Shown: positions 49,741-59,713, counted from the stretch's first letter. The stretch is 64,000 nt of DNA from Sphingorhabdus contaminans (GCF_007280415.1 NZ_VKKU01000001.1:992001-1056000); one strand, 5' to 3'. The notes: generated by a model from the sequence alone, not told the origin. Translations and numbers: made by a program.

Positions 49741-50772
49741 TCAACGACCAATAAGCTTTTGCGCCATTTTGTCGGCGACTTCCGCAGGTGTCGACCCGCT
49801 AGCGTCACTTTCTTTCCAAATTTCCGAAAGGCGCCCCGGAATCGCGTCGATCCGACGGTTGATTTCGGCGTCATCAGCACCATCGATATGCCGAAGGACA
49901 TTGATGATTCCTCCGGCGTTAATGACATAGTCGGGCGCGTAAAGGATGCCACGGTCGGCCAACATACGTCCCTCGCCTCCCTTGGCGAGTTGGTTGTTTG
50001 CTCCGCCTGCAACGGCCCTCACTTTCAAGCCTGCGACTGTCTCCTCAGTCAAAATTGCGCCGAGAGCACAGGGGCTGAATATATCAGCCTCAACATCCAT
50101 GATGGCGTCTGCTGCGACAGCTACACCACCAAGTTCTTCAGCTAATGCCGCGGCGCGATGTGCGTCCACGTCTGCAAGCGTCAATTTCGCGCCTTGTTGC
50201 GCCAGATAACGGGCAAGCCCGCCGCCGACACTTCCCACCCCTTGAATCGCTACATGGGCGTCGCGCATATCATCCGTTCCGAACACATGCTTTGCTGCAG
50301 CTTTAACACCCAGGTAAACGCCACGGGCTGTATAGGGTCCCGGGTCTCCGCCTTGGTCAGGTAGCCCTGCGACATGGGCGGTCGTTTTCGAGAGGTGAAC
50401 CATGTCGGCTTCAGACATGCCAACATCTTGTGCAGTCACATATCGACCACCGAGCGAGTCGACTGCGCGGGCGAACGCATCCAGCATTTCAGCGGGCTTG
50501 GAACGCGACGGGTTTGCCAGAATGACTGCTTTACCACCCCCGGCTGGAAGTCCAGCCATCGCATTCTTGAAGCTCATTCCACGCGACAGGCGTAGCGCAT
50601 CGGTAATTGCCGACTGGCTGTCCGCATAATGCCAAAAACGGGTACCTCCCGCTGCAGGGCCCAGATGTGTAGAGTGAACAGCGATGACCGCCTTAAGACC
50701 AGTCGCACGATCTTCAAAAACATGCACAGCCTCGTGCGAATCAAAATCAGGTAAATCCCAGATTGCGGGCAT
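49741..50772 (-). CDS. Glu/Leu/Phe/Val dehydrogenase (leucine dehydrogenase type)
   Basis: NAD-dependent oxidative deaminase of branched-chain or aromatic amino acids. The 343-residue protein shows STHLGPAAGGTRFW, the catalytic-lysine segment GLPAGGGKAVI (Lys81), the proton-shuttle aspartate in TAQDVGMSEADM, and the NAD fold GVGSVGGGLARYL. Length fits leucine or phenylalanine dehydrogenase and not the hexameric glutamate enzymes. AAGGGAG lies ten bases before ATG 50772; the GTG at 50775 is less likely. It could feed leucine nitrogen back to 2-oxo acids. No neighbour clarifies the substrate. Confidence 0.88.
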   Translation of the reverse strand: MPAIWDLPDFDSHEAVHVFEDRATGLKAVIAVHSTHLGPAAGGTRFWHYADSQSAITDALRLSRGMSFKNAMAGLPAGGGKAVILANPSRSKPAEMLDAFARAVDSLGGRYVTAQDVGMSEADMVHLSKTTAHVAGLPDQGGDPGPYTARGVYLGVKAAAKHVFGTDDMRDAHVAIQGVGSVGGGLARYLAQQGAKLTLADVDAHRAAALAEELGGVAVAADAIMDVEADIFSPCALGAILTEETVAGLKVRAVAGGANNQLAKGGEGRMLADRGILYAPDYVINAGGIINVLRHIDGADDAEINRRIDAIPGRLSEIWKESDASGSTPAEVADKMAQKLIGR

Positions 50773-50882
50773 CACTCACTCCCTTGCAGTCGCGCTTCCC
50801 GACACATAAGGCGGAATCAAATTACGAAACCGCGTAATAATATTACGCGGCATATTTGTCATCCGGAAAGTGGAAGGAAAAA

Positions 50883-50960
50883 TGGGGCGACCGAGGGGAT
50901 CCGAACCCCCGACCTCTGGTACCACAAACCAGCGCTCTAACCAACTGAGCTACGATCGCC
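50883..50960 (-). tRNA. tRNA-His (anticodon GTG), CCA encoded
   Basis: On the minus strand the acceptor GCGATCG (50959-50953) pairs with CGGTCGC; D arm TAGCTCAGTTGG, anticodon stem CTGGT/ACCAG with loop TTGTGGT (anticodon GTG), T arm GGGGG-TTCGGAT-CCCCT. A G at 50960 supplies the extra G-1 and the discriminator is C73, the normal bacterial histidine identity pair. CCA is encoded at 50885-50883 and a T5 run follows, which may end transcription. Confidence 0.95.
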
Positions 50961-51069
50961 ACAGCGCCACTAAGGCAGGCGCGTTCCTTAAGGGCTGCTC
51001 CGGTCCGGCGTCAAGCCTTGTCTGGGATTTCCTATTTGGCAAACCCAATGACGGATAGACCCTTTGATG

Positions 51070-51092
51070 AGAAGGAGTACAATACTCCTTCT
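51070..51092 (-). terminator. Perfect hairpin after rpmE
   Basis: Ten-base perfect arms AGAAGGAGTA at 51070-51079 and the complement at 51083-51092 with a three-base loop begin seven bases past the rpmE stop. No T run follows in the reading direction, so termination is likely but not certain; it may protect the transcript end. Confidence 0.55.
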
Positions 51093-51098
51093 ACATTC

Positions 51099-51326
51099 TT
51101 ATTTCTTTAGGCTGAGCCCGCCAAAACGCTTATTGAACTGAGCAACGCGGCCGCCGGTATCCAGCATACGACCCGAACCGCCGGTCCATGCCGGGTGCGA
51201 GGTCGGATCAATGTCGAGAGCGAGCGTGTCGCCTTCTTTGCCCCAGGTAGACCGGGTTTCGAACACAGTGCCATCGGTCATCTGCACTTTGATCATGTGA
51301 TAATCGGGGTGAATATCGGCTTTCAT
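51099..51326 (-). CDS. rpmE: 50S ribosomal protein L31
   Basis: A 75-residue ribosomal protein. The [20 protein letters not shown] start and [14 protein letters not shown] end are those of L31. It contains no cysteine, so it is a form without the zinc ribbon, and there is no need for a second zinc-free paralogue. AAGGA precedes the ATG. The 132-base gap up to fabZ contains a small CCGGT/ACCGG hairpin 25 bases before the start that might be a leader element, but I cannot assign it. Confidence 0.95.
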   Translation of the reverse strand: MKADIHPDYHMIKVQMTDGTVFETRSTWGKEGDTLALDIDPTSHPAWTGGSGRMLDTGGRVAQFNKRFGGLSLKK

Positions 51327-51458
51327 GTATAATTCCTTGGTTCAGCCACCGGTTTCCGACCGGAAGCCCTAAAATTCGGAAGCGCCGCCCTTAGCGGTAC
51401 GTGCCACGCTTTGCAAGGTTGAAAAGCCGAGCATCAGCGCAATAGCAGTTCTTCGCGA

Positions 51459-51920
51459 TCAAGCAGGTGGGTCTGCTATCATCGCCATAAATTCGGCCTC
51501 TGCAGCAACCGTGTCCCCGACCAGTGCGCGTCCGGCAAATTTGCAAACCCGAGGACGCTTCTGCGTGAAGTTCACTTCGAGATGAACAAGGCATCCAGGC
51601 TCGACAGGTGCGCGGAACTTTGCATTGTCTATGGCCATGAAATAGACGAGTTTGCCCGAACCGGCCAAACCTAGGCTTTCCATCGCCAAAATACCTGCGG
51701 CCTGCGCCAGAGCTTCCACAATCAGTACGCCGGGCATAATAGGCCGTCCCGGGAAATGCCCCTGGAAAAAGCCCTCATTCATTGTAACTGCCTTGACCGC
51801 GCGAATCCGCTCGTCAACGACGATGTCTTCGACGCGGTCAACCAGAAGCATAGGGTAGCGGTGCGGAAGCACCGCCATTACCCGGCGGACGTCGTAATTA
51901 GTGAAATCTGCCCCCGACAT
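51459..51920 (-). CDS. fabZ: 3-hydroxyacyl-ACP dehydratase FabZ
   Basis: Hot-dog-fold dehydratase of fatty acid elongation. The 153-residue protein has [13 protein letters not shown], the catalytic His55 in [12 protein letters not shown] and Glu69 in IVEALAQ, and the [11 protein letters not shown] strand. It lies five bases after ompH with no lpxD between and no lpxA after it, unlike the usual bamA-skp-lpxD-fabZ-lpxA-lpxB order. Sphingomonads lack lipid A genes, so this fits. Confidence 0.95.
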   Translation of the reverse strand: MSGADFTNYDVRRVMAVLPHRYPMLLVDRVEDIVVDERIRAVKAVTMNEGFFQGHFPGRPIMPGVLIVEALAQAAGILAMESLGLAGSGKLVYFMAIDNAKFRAPVEPGCLVHLEVNFTQKRPRVCKFAGRALVGDTVAAEAEFMAMIADPPA

Positions 51921-51925
51921 CCGGT

Positions 51926-52633
51926 TTAACGGCTATCTGGCTGCTGCGACGGAGCGGCAGGTGTTGCTGCAGGTTGCGGCTGCCCAGCTGCTGCTTGTGC
52001 AGCCTGAACCCGTGCCGCAGTATCGAACAGCTGCTGGATTTGCTGGTAAAGTGCCGCGCCCTGACGTGACGGACGCCAGTCAGCAGGCGGCGTCGTGCTT
52101 GCAACAGGGATCACCTTATCAAGCTCAGCCGTGATTGCTGACGTCACATCAACAGCGTCCGGTGCCCAGACAAAGGCATCTGGCGCGAGAATGACATTGA
52201 TTTTTTTTGCCGTGATAACGGCCTGCTGCGCCGCTTCATATTTGAGCGCAATCTGCTCGACCGTGTACAATTGCGCCTTGATAATCGGATCCTGAAGCTG
52301 GCTGATTTCTTTTTGCTTCGTATCGATCTGCGTCAACAGCGGGCTTTTCGCCTTGATGGCAACGTCAAGTTCTGCCTGCGTCAGCTCTTTGTCCTTGTTC
52401 GTATCAAGCTGCGCGTTGATATCATTGATTTCTTTACGTTTCTGCTGAATCTGTTGCGCATATGAGGCGTATTGCGTGCTGATTGACTGATAACCTGCGC
52501 CTAGAGCCTTGGAACGGGCAATGGCGACCGATGTATCAGCCGTAGCGATGCCAGCAACCTGTGCGCTAGCCGGTACAGCGATTGCAGCCGCCGCTAAAAG
52601 AGCAGCCGCAAATGCGGAGTTACGAATTTTCAT
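51926..52633 (-). CDS. OmpH/Skp-family periplasmic chaperone
   Basis: A 235-residue exported protein with a signal peptide (1-25, ending PASAQ), a long helical coiled-coil body (about 45-160, rich in Q, K, E and ending in [25 protein letters not shown]) and an alanine/proline/glutamine-rich tail (about 195-235). Skp shields outer-membrane proteins on their way to BamA, encoded next door. [13 protein letters not shown] stretch in the coiled coil resembles a calcium loop but is probably coincidental. The start shares one base with the bamA stop; a longer frame to 52777 lies inside bamA and is rejected. Confidence 0.88.
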   Translation of the reverse strand: MKIRNSAFAAALLAAAAIAVPASAQVAGIATADTSVAIARSKALGAGYQSISTQYASYAQQIQQKRKEINDINAQLDTNKDKELTQAELDVAIKAKSPLLTQIDTKQKEISQLQDPIIKAQLYTVEQIALKYEAAQQAVITAKKINVILAPDAFVWAPDAVDVTSAITAELDKVIPVASTTPPADWRPSRQGAALYQQIQQLFDTAARVQAAQAAAGQPQPAATPAAPSQQPDSR

Positions 52634-55320
52634 TAGAATTGAGTCCCTACGTTGAATGTAAATAATTTGGTATCGTCGCCCGTCTCTTTTAACAATGCGC
52701 GGGCTATGTCGATCCTGAACGGACCAAATGGGGAGTTCCAGTTCACGCCGAAACCGACCGAAAGGCGGGGTTTCCACGTATCGCCGAGGAAACGTTCTTC
52801 GAACTGAAGGGCCGGAGTACGAGCCGATCCATCGGGATTTGTCGCAACTGTACTGGTAGCCAAAGTAGTTGTCGGATTGCCGGCTGAATCCAGCGTAAAG
52901 GAGCCAGTGTAGAACAACGGCGCACCTGCTGTGCCATTTGCCAGAATTTCCCGTTGCGGAACGGTCTGGAGAAGTGGCTTGGTTACGCCAAATACGGAAC
53001 CAACATCCATGAATACCGATGGACGCAGACCCAGCTCTTTTGCGCCGCTGCCGAGAGGAATTTGTACTTCCGCACGGCCCAGATAGTAGAAGCGGCCGCC
53101 GATGGCGTCATCTTGGATACGATTACGATCCAGCACTGGCACGTTGACGACGACGCCGCTTTGCAGTTCCGGATTGAACGTAATTCTCTGTACCCGTGGC
53201 CCGATACCACGAATGTCAAACCCGCGCATCTGGGGCTCACCAAGATAGAAGCGATCCGTCAGACGAACATCGTCAATCCCGAGCGCCTTTGATCCGCGAT
53301 TCTCCAGCGGGTGGATATATCCACCTTCGGCCGAGAGACCCAGAACGAAATTGGTGCCGAACAAACGCCAATACTTGTCCGCATTTACGCGTGTTTTGAT
53401 ATATTTCACGCTACCGCCAAGACCAGCAAAATCCTGACTGATGCCAAAGCTTTGGCCACGAGTCGGGCGAATCCGGTTGTCGCGGTTATCATAAAGCAGG
53501 GTGTAGCCGATGGACGATGTCAGTCGGTTTCCAATCGCATCACACAAGAAACGTCCGGCAAGAATGGGGTCGCAAGCCGCAGGTAGCGGTCCGGTGCCAT
53601 CCGGATCGGTGAAGAACGTATTCCGATCGAGCGAAATATCATCCTGGCTGATCCCGTACCGCCCTTGGAAATACAGATATTCGTTGATCGGCACGCCCAC
53701 ACGAATCTGTGCGCCTGTAGTGGCCTGTTCGTAGGTGGTGTTGCGCTGATTATTGAAAAAGTTGAAGCTGTTCAGGTCGCGGCGGAAAATATCTCCGGAG
53801 ATCGCAATCGAGCGGTCAAACAGGTAAGGCTCGGTAAAGCCGATTTCTGCAGACTTGGAATAGGATGAGTAGGAGATATTCGTCCGCAACTCCTGACCGA
53901 GGCCACGGAAGTTGCGCTGCTTGATTGAGCCTTGGAAAATGAAGTTTTCGATAGAGGAGAAGCCGGCGGACAAGGAAAGCTCACCCGTTGCCTTTTCCTC
54001 GACATTGGTGGTGAGTACGATCCGGTCCGGCGCACTACCCTGTGCTTGTTCGACTTCGAGGTCTTCCTGGAAATAGCCCAATGACTTGATACGGTCCGCT
54101 GTACGCTTGACTTGAATACTGTTGAAAGCATCGCCCTCGTTTAAACGGAATTCGCGGCGAACAACCTTGTCCTGCGTCAGTGTGTTACCGTTGATATCGA
54201 TCCGTTCAACAAACACGCGCTGGCTTTCCGCGACATCAAAAGTAATGCCCATGGTGAGCGTTTCTTTGTCGCGGTTAAAGTTAGGGTTCACATCGGCAAA
54301 AGCATAGCCGAAGAGGCCGGCGGTTTCGGACAGGCTTTCAACCGTGTCTTCGACCATCTTCGCATCATACCAGTCGCCTTTTTTCATGCGAAGTGTAGCG
54401 GTCAGTTTTTCAGAATCGAAGTCGCGGATCTGGCTTTCAACCTTCACATCGCCAAATTTGTAGCGTTCGCCTTCTTCCACCACATAGGTGATGATGAAAT
54501 CCTGTTTATCCGGGGTCAATTCTGCAACCGCCGAAACCACGCGGAAATCGGCGTAGCCCTGTGTAAGATAGAATTGACGAAGTTTCTGCTGGTCAAAGGC
54601 GAGCCGGTCAGGATCGTAACTGGTGCCGGAACTGAAGAAGCGATAAAAGCGCGCTTGCTTCGTCACCATTTCGCCGCGCAAACGGTCATCGGAAAATTTG
54701 TCGTTCCCGATGATATTGATCTGTTGAACCTTCGACTTTGGTCCTTCGGTAATCTCGAACACGATGTCGACACGATTCTGGTCAAGTTGTACCAGCTTCG
54801 GCTCAATTGTCGCAGCAAAGCGGCCCTGCCGCTTATACAATTCGACAATGCGAGCTACATCGGCACGTACCTTTGACCGGGAATAGATTTGGCGAGGAGC
54901 CAACTTGATTTCCGGTTCGATCTTGTCGTTTTTAAGCCGCTTGTTTCCTTCAAGGATGATGCGGTTCACAACAGGGTTTTCGCGGACTTCAACCACCACT
55001 GCGCCGCTGTTGTTGCGGATCGCAACATCGGCAAACAATTCAGTCGCGTAGAGATCCTTTAGCGCTTGGTCAGCGGCAACTTGGCTCCAGTTCTGGCCGA
55101 CACGCAGGCGCATATAAGAACGCACAGTATCGGGTTCGAGGCGCTGCGTCCCGACAACAGTGATGGACTGGATTTGCTCGGCTGGTGCCACAGGCGCAGG
55201 CTGCGCAGTCGAAGGCGCTCCTTGTGCATAAGCTGGCGCAACAAGCGTCATCGTTCCGGTCGCCGCCAATGCGGTCGAACCCATCAAATATATGCCAAGT
55301 GCTTTGAAATTCATTGTCAT
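52633..55320 (-). CDS. bamA: Outer-membrane protein assembly factor BamA
   Basis: Central component of the BAM complex that folds and inserts outer-membrane barrels. The 895-residue precursor has a signal peptide (about 1-33), five POTRA domains (about 50-395, beginning IQSITVVGTQRLEPDTV), and a 16-strand barrel with the lid-loop motif MRGFDIRG. It ends in the signal FNVGTQF with a C-terminal phenylalanine. A second ATG two codons in is possible. Extracellular loops between about 590 and 630 and 780 and 830 are long. Spacing to rseP is 103 bases with no clear feature. Confidence 0.95.
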   Translation of the reverse strand: MTMNFKALGIYLMGSTALAATGTMTLVAPAYAQGAPSTAQPAPVAPAEQIQSITVVGTQRLEPDTVRSYMRLRVGQNWSQVAADQALKDLYATELFADVAIRNNSGAVVVEVRENPVVNRIILEGNKRLKNDKIEPEIKLAPRQIYSRSKVRADVARIVELYKRQGRFAATIEPKLVQLDQNRVDIVFEITEGPKSKVQQINIIGNDKFSDDRLRGEMVTKQARFYRFFSSGTSYDPDRLAFDQQKLRQFYLTQGYADFRVVSAVAELTPDKQDFIITYVVEEGERYKFGDVKVESQIRDFDSEKLTATLRMKKGDWYDAKMVEDTVESLSETAGLFGYAFADVNPNFNRDKETLTMGITFDVAESQRVFVERIDINGNTLTQDKVVRREFRLNEGDAFNSIQVKRTADRIKSLGYFQEDLEVEQAQGSAPDRIVLTTNVEEKATGELSLSAGFSSIENFIFQGSIKQRNFRGLGQELRTNISYSSYSKSAEIGFTEPYLFDRSIAISGDIFRRDLNSFNFFNNQRNTTYEQATTGAQIRVGVPINEYLYFQGRYGISQDDISLDRNTFFTDPDGTGPLPAACDPILAGRFLCDAIGNRLTSSIGYTLLYDNRDNRIRPTRGQSFGISQDFAGLGGSVKYIKTRVNADKYWRLFGTNFVLGLSAEGGYIHPLENRGSKALGIDDVRLTDRFYLGEPQMRGFDIRGIGPRVQRITFNPELQSGVVVNVPVLDRNRIQDDAIGGRFYYLGRAEVQIPLGSGAKELGLRPSVFMDVGSVFGVTKPLLQTVPQREILANGTAGAPLFYTGSFTLDSAGNPTTTLATSTVATNPDGSARTPALQFEERFLGDTWKPRLSVGFGVNWNSPFGPFRIDIARALLKETGDDTKLFTFNVGTQF

Positions 55321-55423
55321 CCGATCTGATGTCCGGCCCCCACCGGTGGTTAGGCGTAGTGCCCGCTAGAGTAGATTGCGTCCCTGCCCCAAGCAGCCGC
55401 CGCAATCAAGTGCGCAGTGACCT

Positions 55424-56545
55424 CTATCCACCACCAAATAAGCCAAAGGAAGCAAGGTCGTTGAACGTCACCATAATCATAAAGCCCACCAACATTGCAA
55501 ATCCGGCTCGAAACGCCCATTCCTGCACTTGCGGTGTAGCCGGTCGCCTGCGAACGGCTTCAATCGCGTAGAGCAGCAAATGGCCGCCATCGAGCATGGG
55601 AATTGGCAGGAGGTTGATGAACCCCAAGTTAATCGAGATAAGTGCTGCAAGGCTTATAAACGTCAAAATCCCCATGCTCATCGCTTCTCCCGAAACCTTG
55701 GCGATTTTAAGCGGTCCTCCGAGCTCTGACAAAGGGCGACGACCCGACAGAATCTGCCCGAGCCCGATCATTTGCTGGCGCAAAATGTTACCCGTTTGGA
55801 CGACCGCAGCCCAAGGCGCCTCCAGTAAGCCGACCTCGCGCACCTCAACTTCGGTCGCCCCGATTCCGATCCTGCCAATTCGATATTTGTTACCGAAACG
55901 GTCGACTTCTTCGACCACAGCAACTTCGGTTTCCTTCACCAGTTTCTGACCGTTACGTTCAATCTCCAAAACAGCTCGCTGTCCGGGAATCATCACAATT
56001 TCGTTTGCCATTTCATCGAAGGTTTCGATTTCTCGGCCGTTGAAAGACAAGATTCGGTCACCCTTTTCGATTCCAGCAACTGCAGCAGGACCGTCAGGTT
56101 GTAGAATATCGACAATGGGAGGTGTCACCGATTTGCCGAACGCCAATAGAAATGCCATGGCAATCAAGATCGCCAACAAAAAATTGACAGCCGGGCCTGC
56201 AAAAACGATGAGTGCCCGTTGCCATAATGTCTTGGACTGGAAAGTTTGGTTCCGTTCGTGGTCCGGCAAGGACTTCCAGCTTTCATCAGCTTGACTGGCT
56301 GGGTTCATATCGCCAGCGAATTGTACATAACCGCCCAAAGGAAGTGCACCAATGCGCCATAGGGTCCCACGCTTATCGATCCGTCCGTAAATCTGCGGAC
56401 CAAAGCCTATCGAAAACTTCTCTGCTTTCACGCCGAACCAGCGGCCTACGAAATAATGGCCAAGTTCATGCACCACAACCAGCGTTCCGATCAGAATCAG
56501 AAAAGCAAGCAGCGTCAGCAATATGTTGGGAGATTCAACTTCCAT
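55424..56545 (-). CDS. rseP: RseP/RIP metalloprotease (site-2 protease)
   Basis: A 373-residue inner-membrane zinc protease that cuts within membrane segments of anti-sigma factors and remnant signal peptides. The zinc motif H26-E-L-G-H30 lies in helix one, a PDZ domain spans about 135-215, and the third ligand is in PIPMLDGGHLL near the end. Start overlaps the dxr stop region by 11 bases. Placed between dxr and bamA as in most proteobacteria. Confidence 0.94.
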   Translation of the reverse strand: MEVESPNILLTLLAFLILIGTLVVVHELGHYFVGRWFGVKAEKFSIGFGPQIYGRIDKRGTLWRIGALPLGGYVQFAGDMNPASQADESWKSLPDHERNQTFQSKTLWQRALIVFAGPAVNFLLAILIAMAFLLAFGKSVTPPIVDILQPDGPAAVAGIEKGDRILSFNGREIETFDEMANEIVMIPGQRAVLEIERNGQKLVKETEVAVVEEVDRFGNKYRIGRIGIGATEVEVREVGLLEAPWAAVVQTGNILRQQMIGLGQILSGRRPLSELGGPLKIAKVSGEAMSMGILTFISLAALISINLGFINLLPIPMLDGGHLLLYAIEAVRRRPATPQVQEWAFRAGFAMLVGFMIMVTFNDLASFGLFGGG

Positions 56546-57701
56546 GGGCGACCTTTTCTAGTTGCTCCAGCGCATAGCGCCTAGCTTCTGCATCAATGCT
56601 GAACAAATCATCAAGAGACGTTGGTGATGTCGGCACATAACCAGTCATGGTTTGCTCGACCAATGCTGCAATATCGAGAAATGCAATGCGCTCTTTCAGG
56701 AAAGCTGCGACGGCTACCTCATTGGCTGCATTGAGGATAGCGGGTTTAGCTCCACCTTCGCTAATCGCAGCCCGCGCGAGGCGCAGTGCAGGAAAACGGA
56801 CAATATCGGGCGCTTCAAAAGTTAGTTGACCGATGGTTGCCAAATCAAGTGGCTGGCAATTTGTAGATATGCGTTCGGGCCATGCTAGCGCACTTGCAAT
56901 CGGGATGCGCATGTCCGGTGATCCAAGTTGCGCCAATGTTGAGCAATCCTGATACTCTACCATTGAATGGATAACCGATTGCGGATGCACCAAAACATCT
57001 AAACGACCAAGGCCTACAGGAAACAGATGAAAAGCCTCTATCAACTCCAGGCCCTTGTTCATCATTGTAGCCGAATCGACGCTGATTTTTGCACCCATGT
57101 CCCAGTTGGGATGCGCAACAGCCTGCGCTGGAGTGACGTGGCGCATGGCATCATAGGAAAGACTTCGGAAAGGGCCGCCGCTGGCCGTTAAGGTAATCTT
57201 TCGCACCTGTTCCAACCTGCCACCCGAGAGGCATTGGAAAATTGCATTATGCTCGCTGTCTACGGGTAACAACGTGGCTCCGGACCTTTCGACCGCCGCC
57301 ATCATCAGATCGCCAGCAGAAACGAGAGCTTCCTTATTGGCAAGTGCAACGGTTCGTCCCTGTTCAATCGCCGCCATCGTCGGGGGTAGTCCGGCGCAAC
57401 CCACGATTGAAGCCATTGTCCAGTCCACATCACGGCGCGCCGCAGCCACCAAAGCATCTGCCCCTGCCGCGGCTTCTGTCTTGGTTCCGGCAAGCGCTGC
57501 TTTCAGCGCGGGATATGCATCTTCCTCCGCAACAACGGCTACCTCAGCTTCAAATTCCTGGGCCAGCGCCGCAAGCTTTGTCGCGTTGCCATTCGCCGTC
57601 AGTGCGACAACGCGAAACGAATCCCGGTGCTGACGTACGAGGTCAAGTGTGGAAAGCCCGACTGAACCAGTTGCACCAAAAATGGATATCGAACGTGTCA
57701 T
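56535..57701 (-). CDS. dxr: 1-deoxy-D-xylulose 5-phosphate reductoisomerase
   Basis: NADPH enzyme making 2-C-methylerythritol 4-phosphate, second step of non-mevalonate isoprenoid synthesis. The 388-residue protein has GATGSVGLSTLDLV (9-22), NKEALVSAGDL, the SEHNAIFQ metal-site segment and the HPQSVIHSMVEYQD motif. ATG 57701 overlaps the cdsA stop as ATGA; the frame extends upstream to 57749 inside cdsA. The pathway supplies undecaprenyl diphosphate made by the neighbouring uppS. Confidence 0.95.
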   Translation of the reverse strand: MTRSISIFGATGSVGLSTLDLVRQHRDSFRVVALTANGNATKLAALAQEFEAEVAVVAEEDAYPALKAALAGTKTEAAAGADALVAAARRDVDWTMASIVGCAGLPPTMAAIEQGRTVALANKEALVSAGDLMMAAVERSGATLLPVDSEHNAIFQCLSGGRLEQVRKITLTASGGPFRSLSYDAMRHVTPAQAVAHPNWDMGAKISVDSATMMNKGLELIEAFHLFPVGLGRLDVLVHPQSVIHSMVEYQDCSTLAQLGSPDMRIPIASALAWPERISTNCQPLDLATIGQLTFEAPDIVRFPALRLARAAISEGGAKPAILNAANEVAVAAFLKERIAFLDIAALVEQTMTGYVPTSPTSLDDLFSIDAEARRYALEQLEKVAHGS

Positions 57702-58390
57702 GGTTGCCCTGTCATCTGCAATGTGACCACAAGCAATGCAGTGACGCACAGAACGGCAACAAGGCCATCCGCACGGTCGAACAATCCGCCATGACCGGGG
57801 ATAAGATTGCCCGAGTCCTTGACGCCTGCCCGACGTTTCATCCAGCTTTCAAAAAAGTCCCCGGCCTGGGCTACAATCGCAAGGCCGGCGCCGGTCACCG
57901 GCTGCCAAAGGGCGAAGCCCTCGGTACAATACCCCAATATACTGATAAACAGTGCAGAAGCCGTCATTCCGCCTAGGAGACCGGACCAGGTCTTGGATGG
58001 GCTAATCGCCGGCGCAATTTTCGGTCCACCGAACGTGCGGCCCGCAAAATATGCGCCGGTATCGGTCGAAATCACAAGCCCTATAATTCCTAGAAGGATA
58101 TAGATTTCCGCGAACTCTCGAAGAAAAACGATGAACGCGGTGGCGAACCCCACATAGGCCAATCCACCCAGTATCCACAGCATACGGGCGACCGGATTTG
58201 GTGTTAATCCTAGAGCCAATTTTGACCATTCGTATAATAATCCGACGGTAATCAAAGCGATAAAGATCGCGAAAATCGGTCCGCCGATCCAGATTGCGCT
58301 GGCGGCAACCAGCATCATAATGACGCCCGAAAGGGTGCGGATCCCGAGGTCGGAACGAGGCTTGGAAATCGGCGTTTCTAATTCCGTCAT
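57698..58390 (-). CDS. cdsA: Phosphatidate cytidylyltransferase
   Basis: Membrane enzyme forming CDP-diacylglycerol for phospholipid synthesis. The 230-residue protein has about seven hydrophobic segments and the family signature S-x-x-KD-like stretch SGNLIPGHGGLFDRADGL, preceded by ISPSKTWSGLLGG. It overlaps uppS and dxr by four bases each. It is shorter than the E. coli enzyme, as usual in alphaproteobacteria. Confidence 0.93.
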   Translation of the reverse strand: MTELETPISKPRSDLGIRTLSGVIMMLVAASAIWIGGPIFAIFIALITVGLLYEWSKLALGLTPNPVARMLWILGGLAYVGFATAFIVFLREFAEIYILLGIIGLVISTDTGAYFAGRTFGGPKIAPAISPSKTWSGLLGGMTASALFISILGYCTEGFALWQPVTGAGLAIVAQAGDFFESWMKRRAGVKDSGNLIPGHGGLFDRADGLVAVLCVTALLVVTLQMTGQP

Positions 58391-59109
58391 CGTCCGCCAA
58401 AACGCCTTTCGCGGCCGGCAAATTCGTTAAGTGCTTGCGCCAGTTCGGCCTTTGTGAAGTCGGGCCACAGCGTATCGGTAAACCAAAATTCAGCATATGC
58501 TGCTTGCCATAGCATGAAGTTTGACAAACGTTGTTCGCCCGATGTGCGTATCAAAAGATCCAGCGGAGGCATATCGGCGGTGTCAAGATTGGCTTCAATC
58601 GTTTCGGCCGTAATTGTTCCTTGCGCCGCCGCTGCTTGGGCTGCACGCACGAGTTCGTCTTGTGATCCGTAGTTTAACGCAACAGCCAATGTTGTCCGGC
58701 TATTTTTCGAAGTACGTTCTAATGCGTCGTCAAGCATATCGACGATATCGGGTGCAAGAGCGCGGTAGTTTCCTATGATTTTTAGGCGAACATCATTGGC
58801 CGTAAATTCATCAATGTCGGACTTGATGAAGCTGCGCATCAGCCCCATCAGGTCGCTGATTTCATCTTCTGGCCGTTTCCAATTCTCGCTGGAAAAGGCA
58901 TAGAGGCTTAAAGCCTCTAACCCTAACTCACCCGCCGCACGGACGATGCTGCGTACGGTTTCCACACCTTTTTTATGCCCCATGGCGCGCGGCAGCATAC
59001 GCTTTTTGGCCCATCTGCCATTTCCATCCATGATGATCGCGACATGACGCGGCATTCGGCCGGTACCTGCCTCTACGCGTGCTGGTGCGGCAGCGACAGC
59101 GGCGCTCAT
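58387..59109 (-). CDS. uppS: Undecaprenyl diphosphate synthase
   Basis: cis-Prenyltransferase making the C55 lipid carrier for peptidoglycan. The 240-residue protein has the catalytic Asp28 in HVAIIMDGNGRWA, the GHKKG motif, the LYAFSSENWKRP loop and the C-terminal DLLIRTSGEQRLSNFMLWQ with YAEFWF. An N-terminal alanine-rich tail precedes the domain. The gene lies 43 bases after frr and overlaps cdsA. Confidence 0.95.
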   Translation of the reverse strand: MSAAVAAAPARVEAGTGRMPRHVAIIMDGNGRWAKKRMLPRAMGHKKGVETVRSIVRAAGELGLEALSLYAFSSENWKRPEDEISDLMGLMRSFIKSDIDEFTANDVRLKIIGNYRALAPDIVDMLDDALERTSKNSRTTLAVALNYGSQDELVRAAQAAAAQGTITAETIEANLDTADMPPLDLLIRTSGEQRLSNFMLWQAAYAEFWFTDTLWPDFTKAELAQALNEFAGRERRFGGR

Positions 59110-59152
59110 TATCCGAACTCAGGCCCAAAAAGGACGGAAGTTAAAGCCAAAA

Positions 59153-59710
59153 TCACTGACTCATGATTTCCTTTTCCTTATGCGACGCAGCGTCGTCGAC
59201 CGCTTTGATCATTTCATCAGTCATTTTTTGCACTTCGGTTTCGAGGCGCTTGCGCTCATCCTCGCTAATTTCCTTTTTGTTTTCATCGGTCTTCAGGCTG
59301 TCATTGGCATCGCGGCGAACATTGCGGATCGCGATCTTTGCCTTTTCCGCATATTGCCCCGCCAACTTCGCCAGTTCACGGCGACGTTCCTCGGTCAGGT
59401 CGGGAATGGGAAGACGCAACGTCTGCCCATCGGTGATCGGATTAAGCCCCAAACCTGCCGAACGGATAGCTTTTTCGACCGGTGTAATATTCGAACGGTC
59501 CCAGACCTGCACTGTCAACATACGTGGTTCTGGCGCGCTGACCGTTGCCACCTGGTTCAATGGCATGTTGGAACCGTAGACCTCAACCACCACGGGATCG
59601 AGTAGCGTCACATTGGCGCGTCCAGTACGCAATCCACTCAGGTCGCTTTTCAAGGATTCGACAGCGCCTTTCATGCGACGTTCGACATCGGCTTTGTCAT
59701 ATTGCGGCAT
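59153..59710 (-). CDS. frr: Ribosome recycling factor
   Basis: Cytosolic protein that, with EF-G, splits post-termination ribosomes. The 185-residue sequence has the family features [20 protein letters not shown], the [37 protein letters not shown] signature region and a C-terminal SHKEKEIM tail. It lies three bases after pyrH and shares its transcript. Standard length and start. Confidence 0.96.
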   Translation of the reverse strand: MPQYDKADVERRMKGAVESLKSDLSGLRTGRANVTLLDPVVVEVYGSNMPLNQVATVSAPEPRMLTVQVWDRSNITPVEKAIRSAGLGLNPITDGQTLRLPIPDLTEERRRELAKLAGQYAEKAKIAIRNVRRDANDSLKTDENKKEISEDERKRLETEVQKMTDEMIKAVDDAASHKEKEIMSQ

Positions 59711-59713
59711 GAT

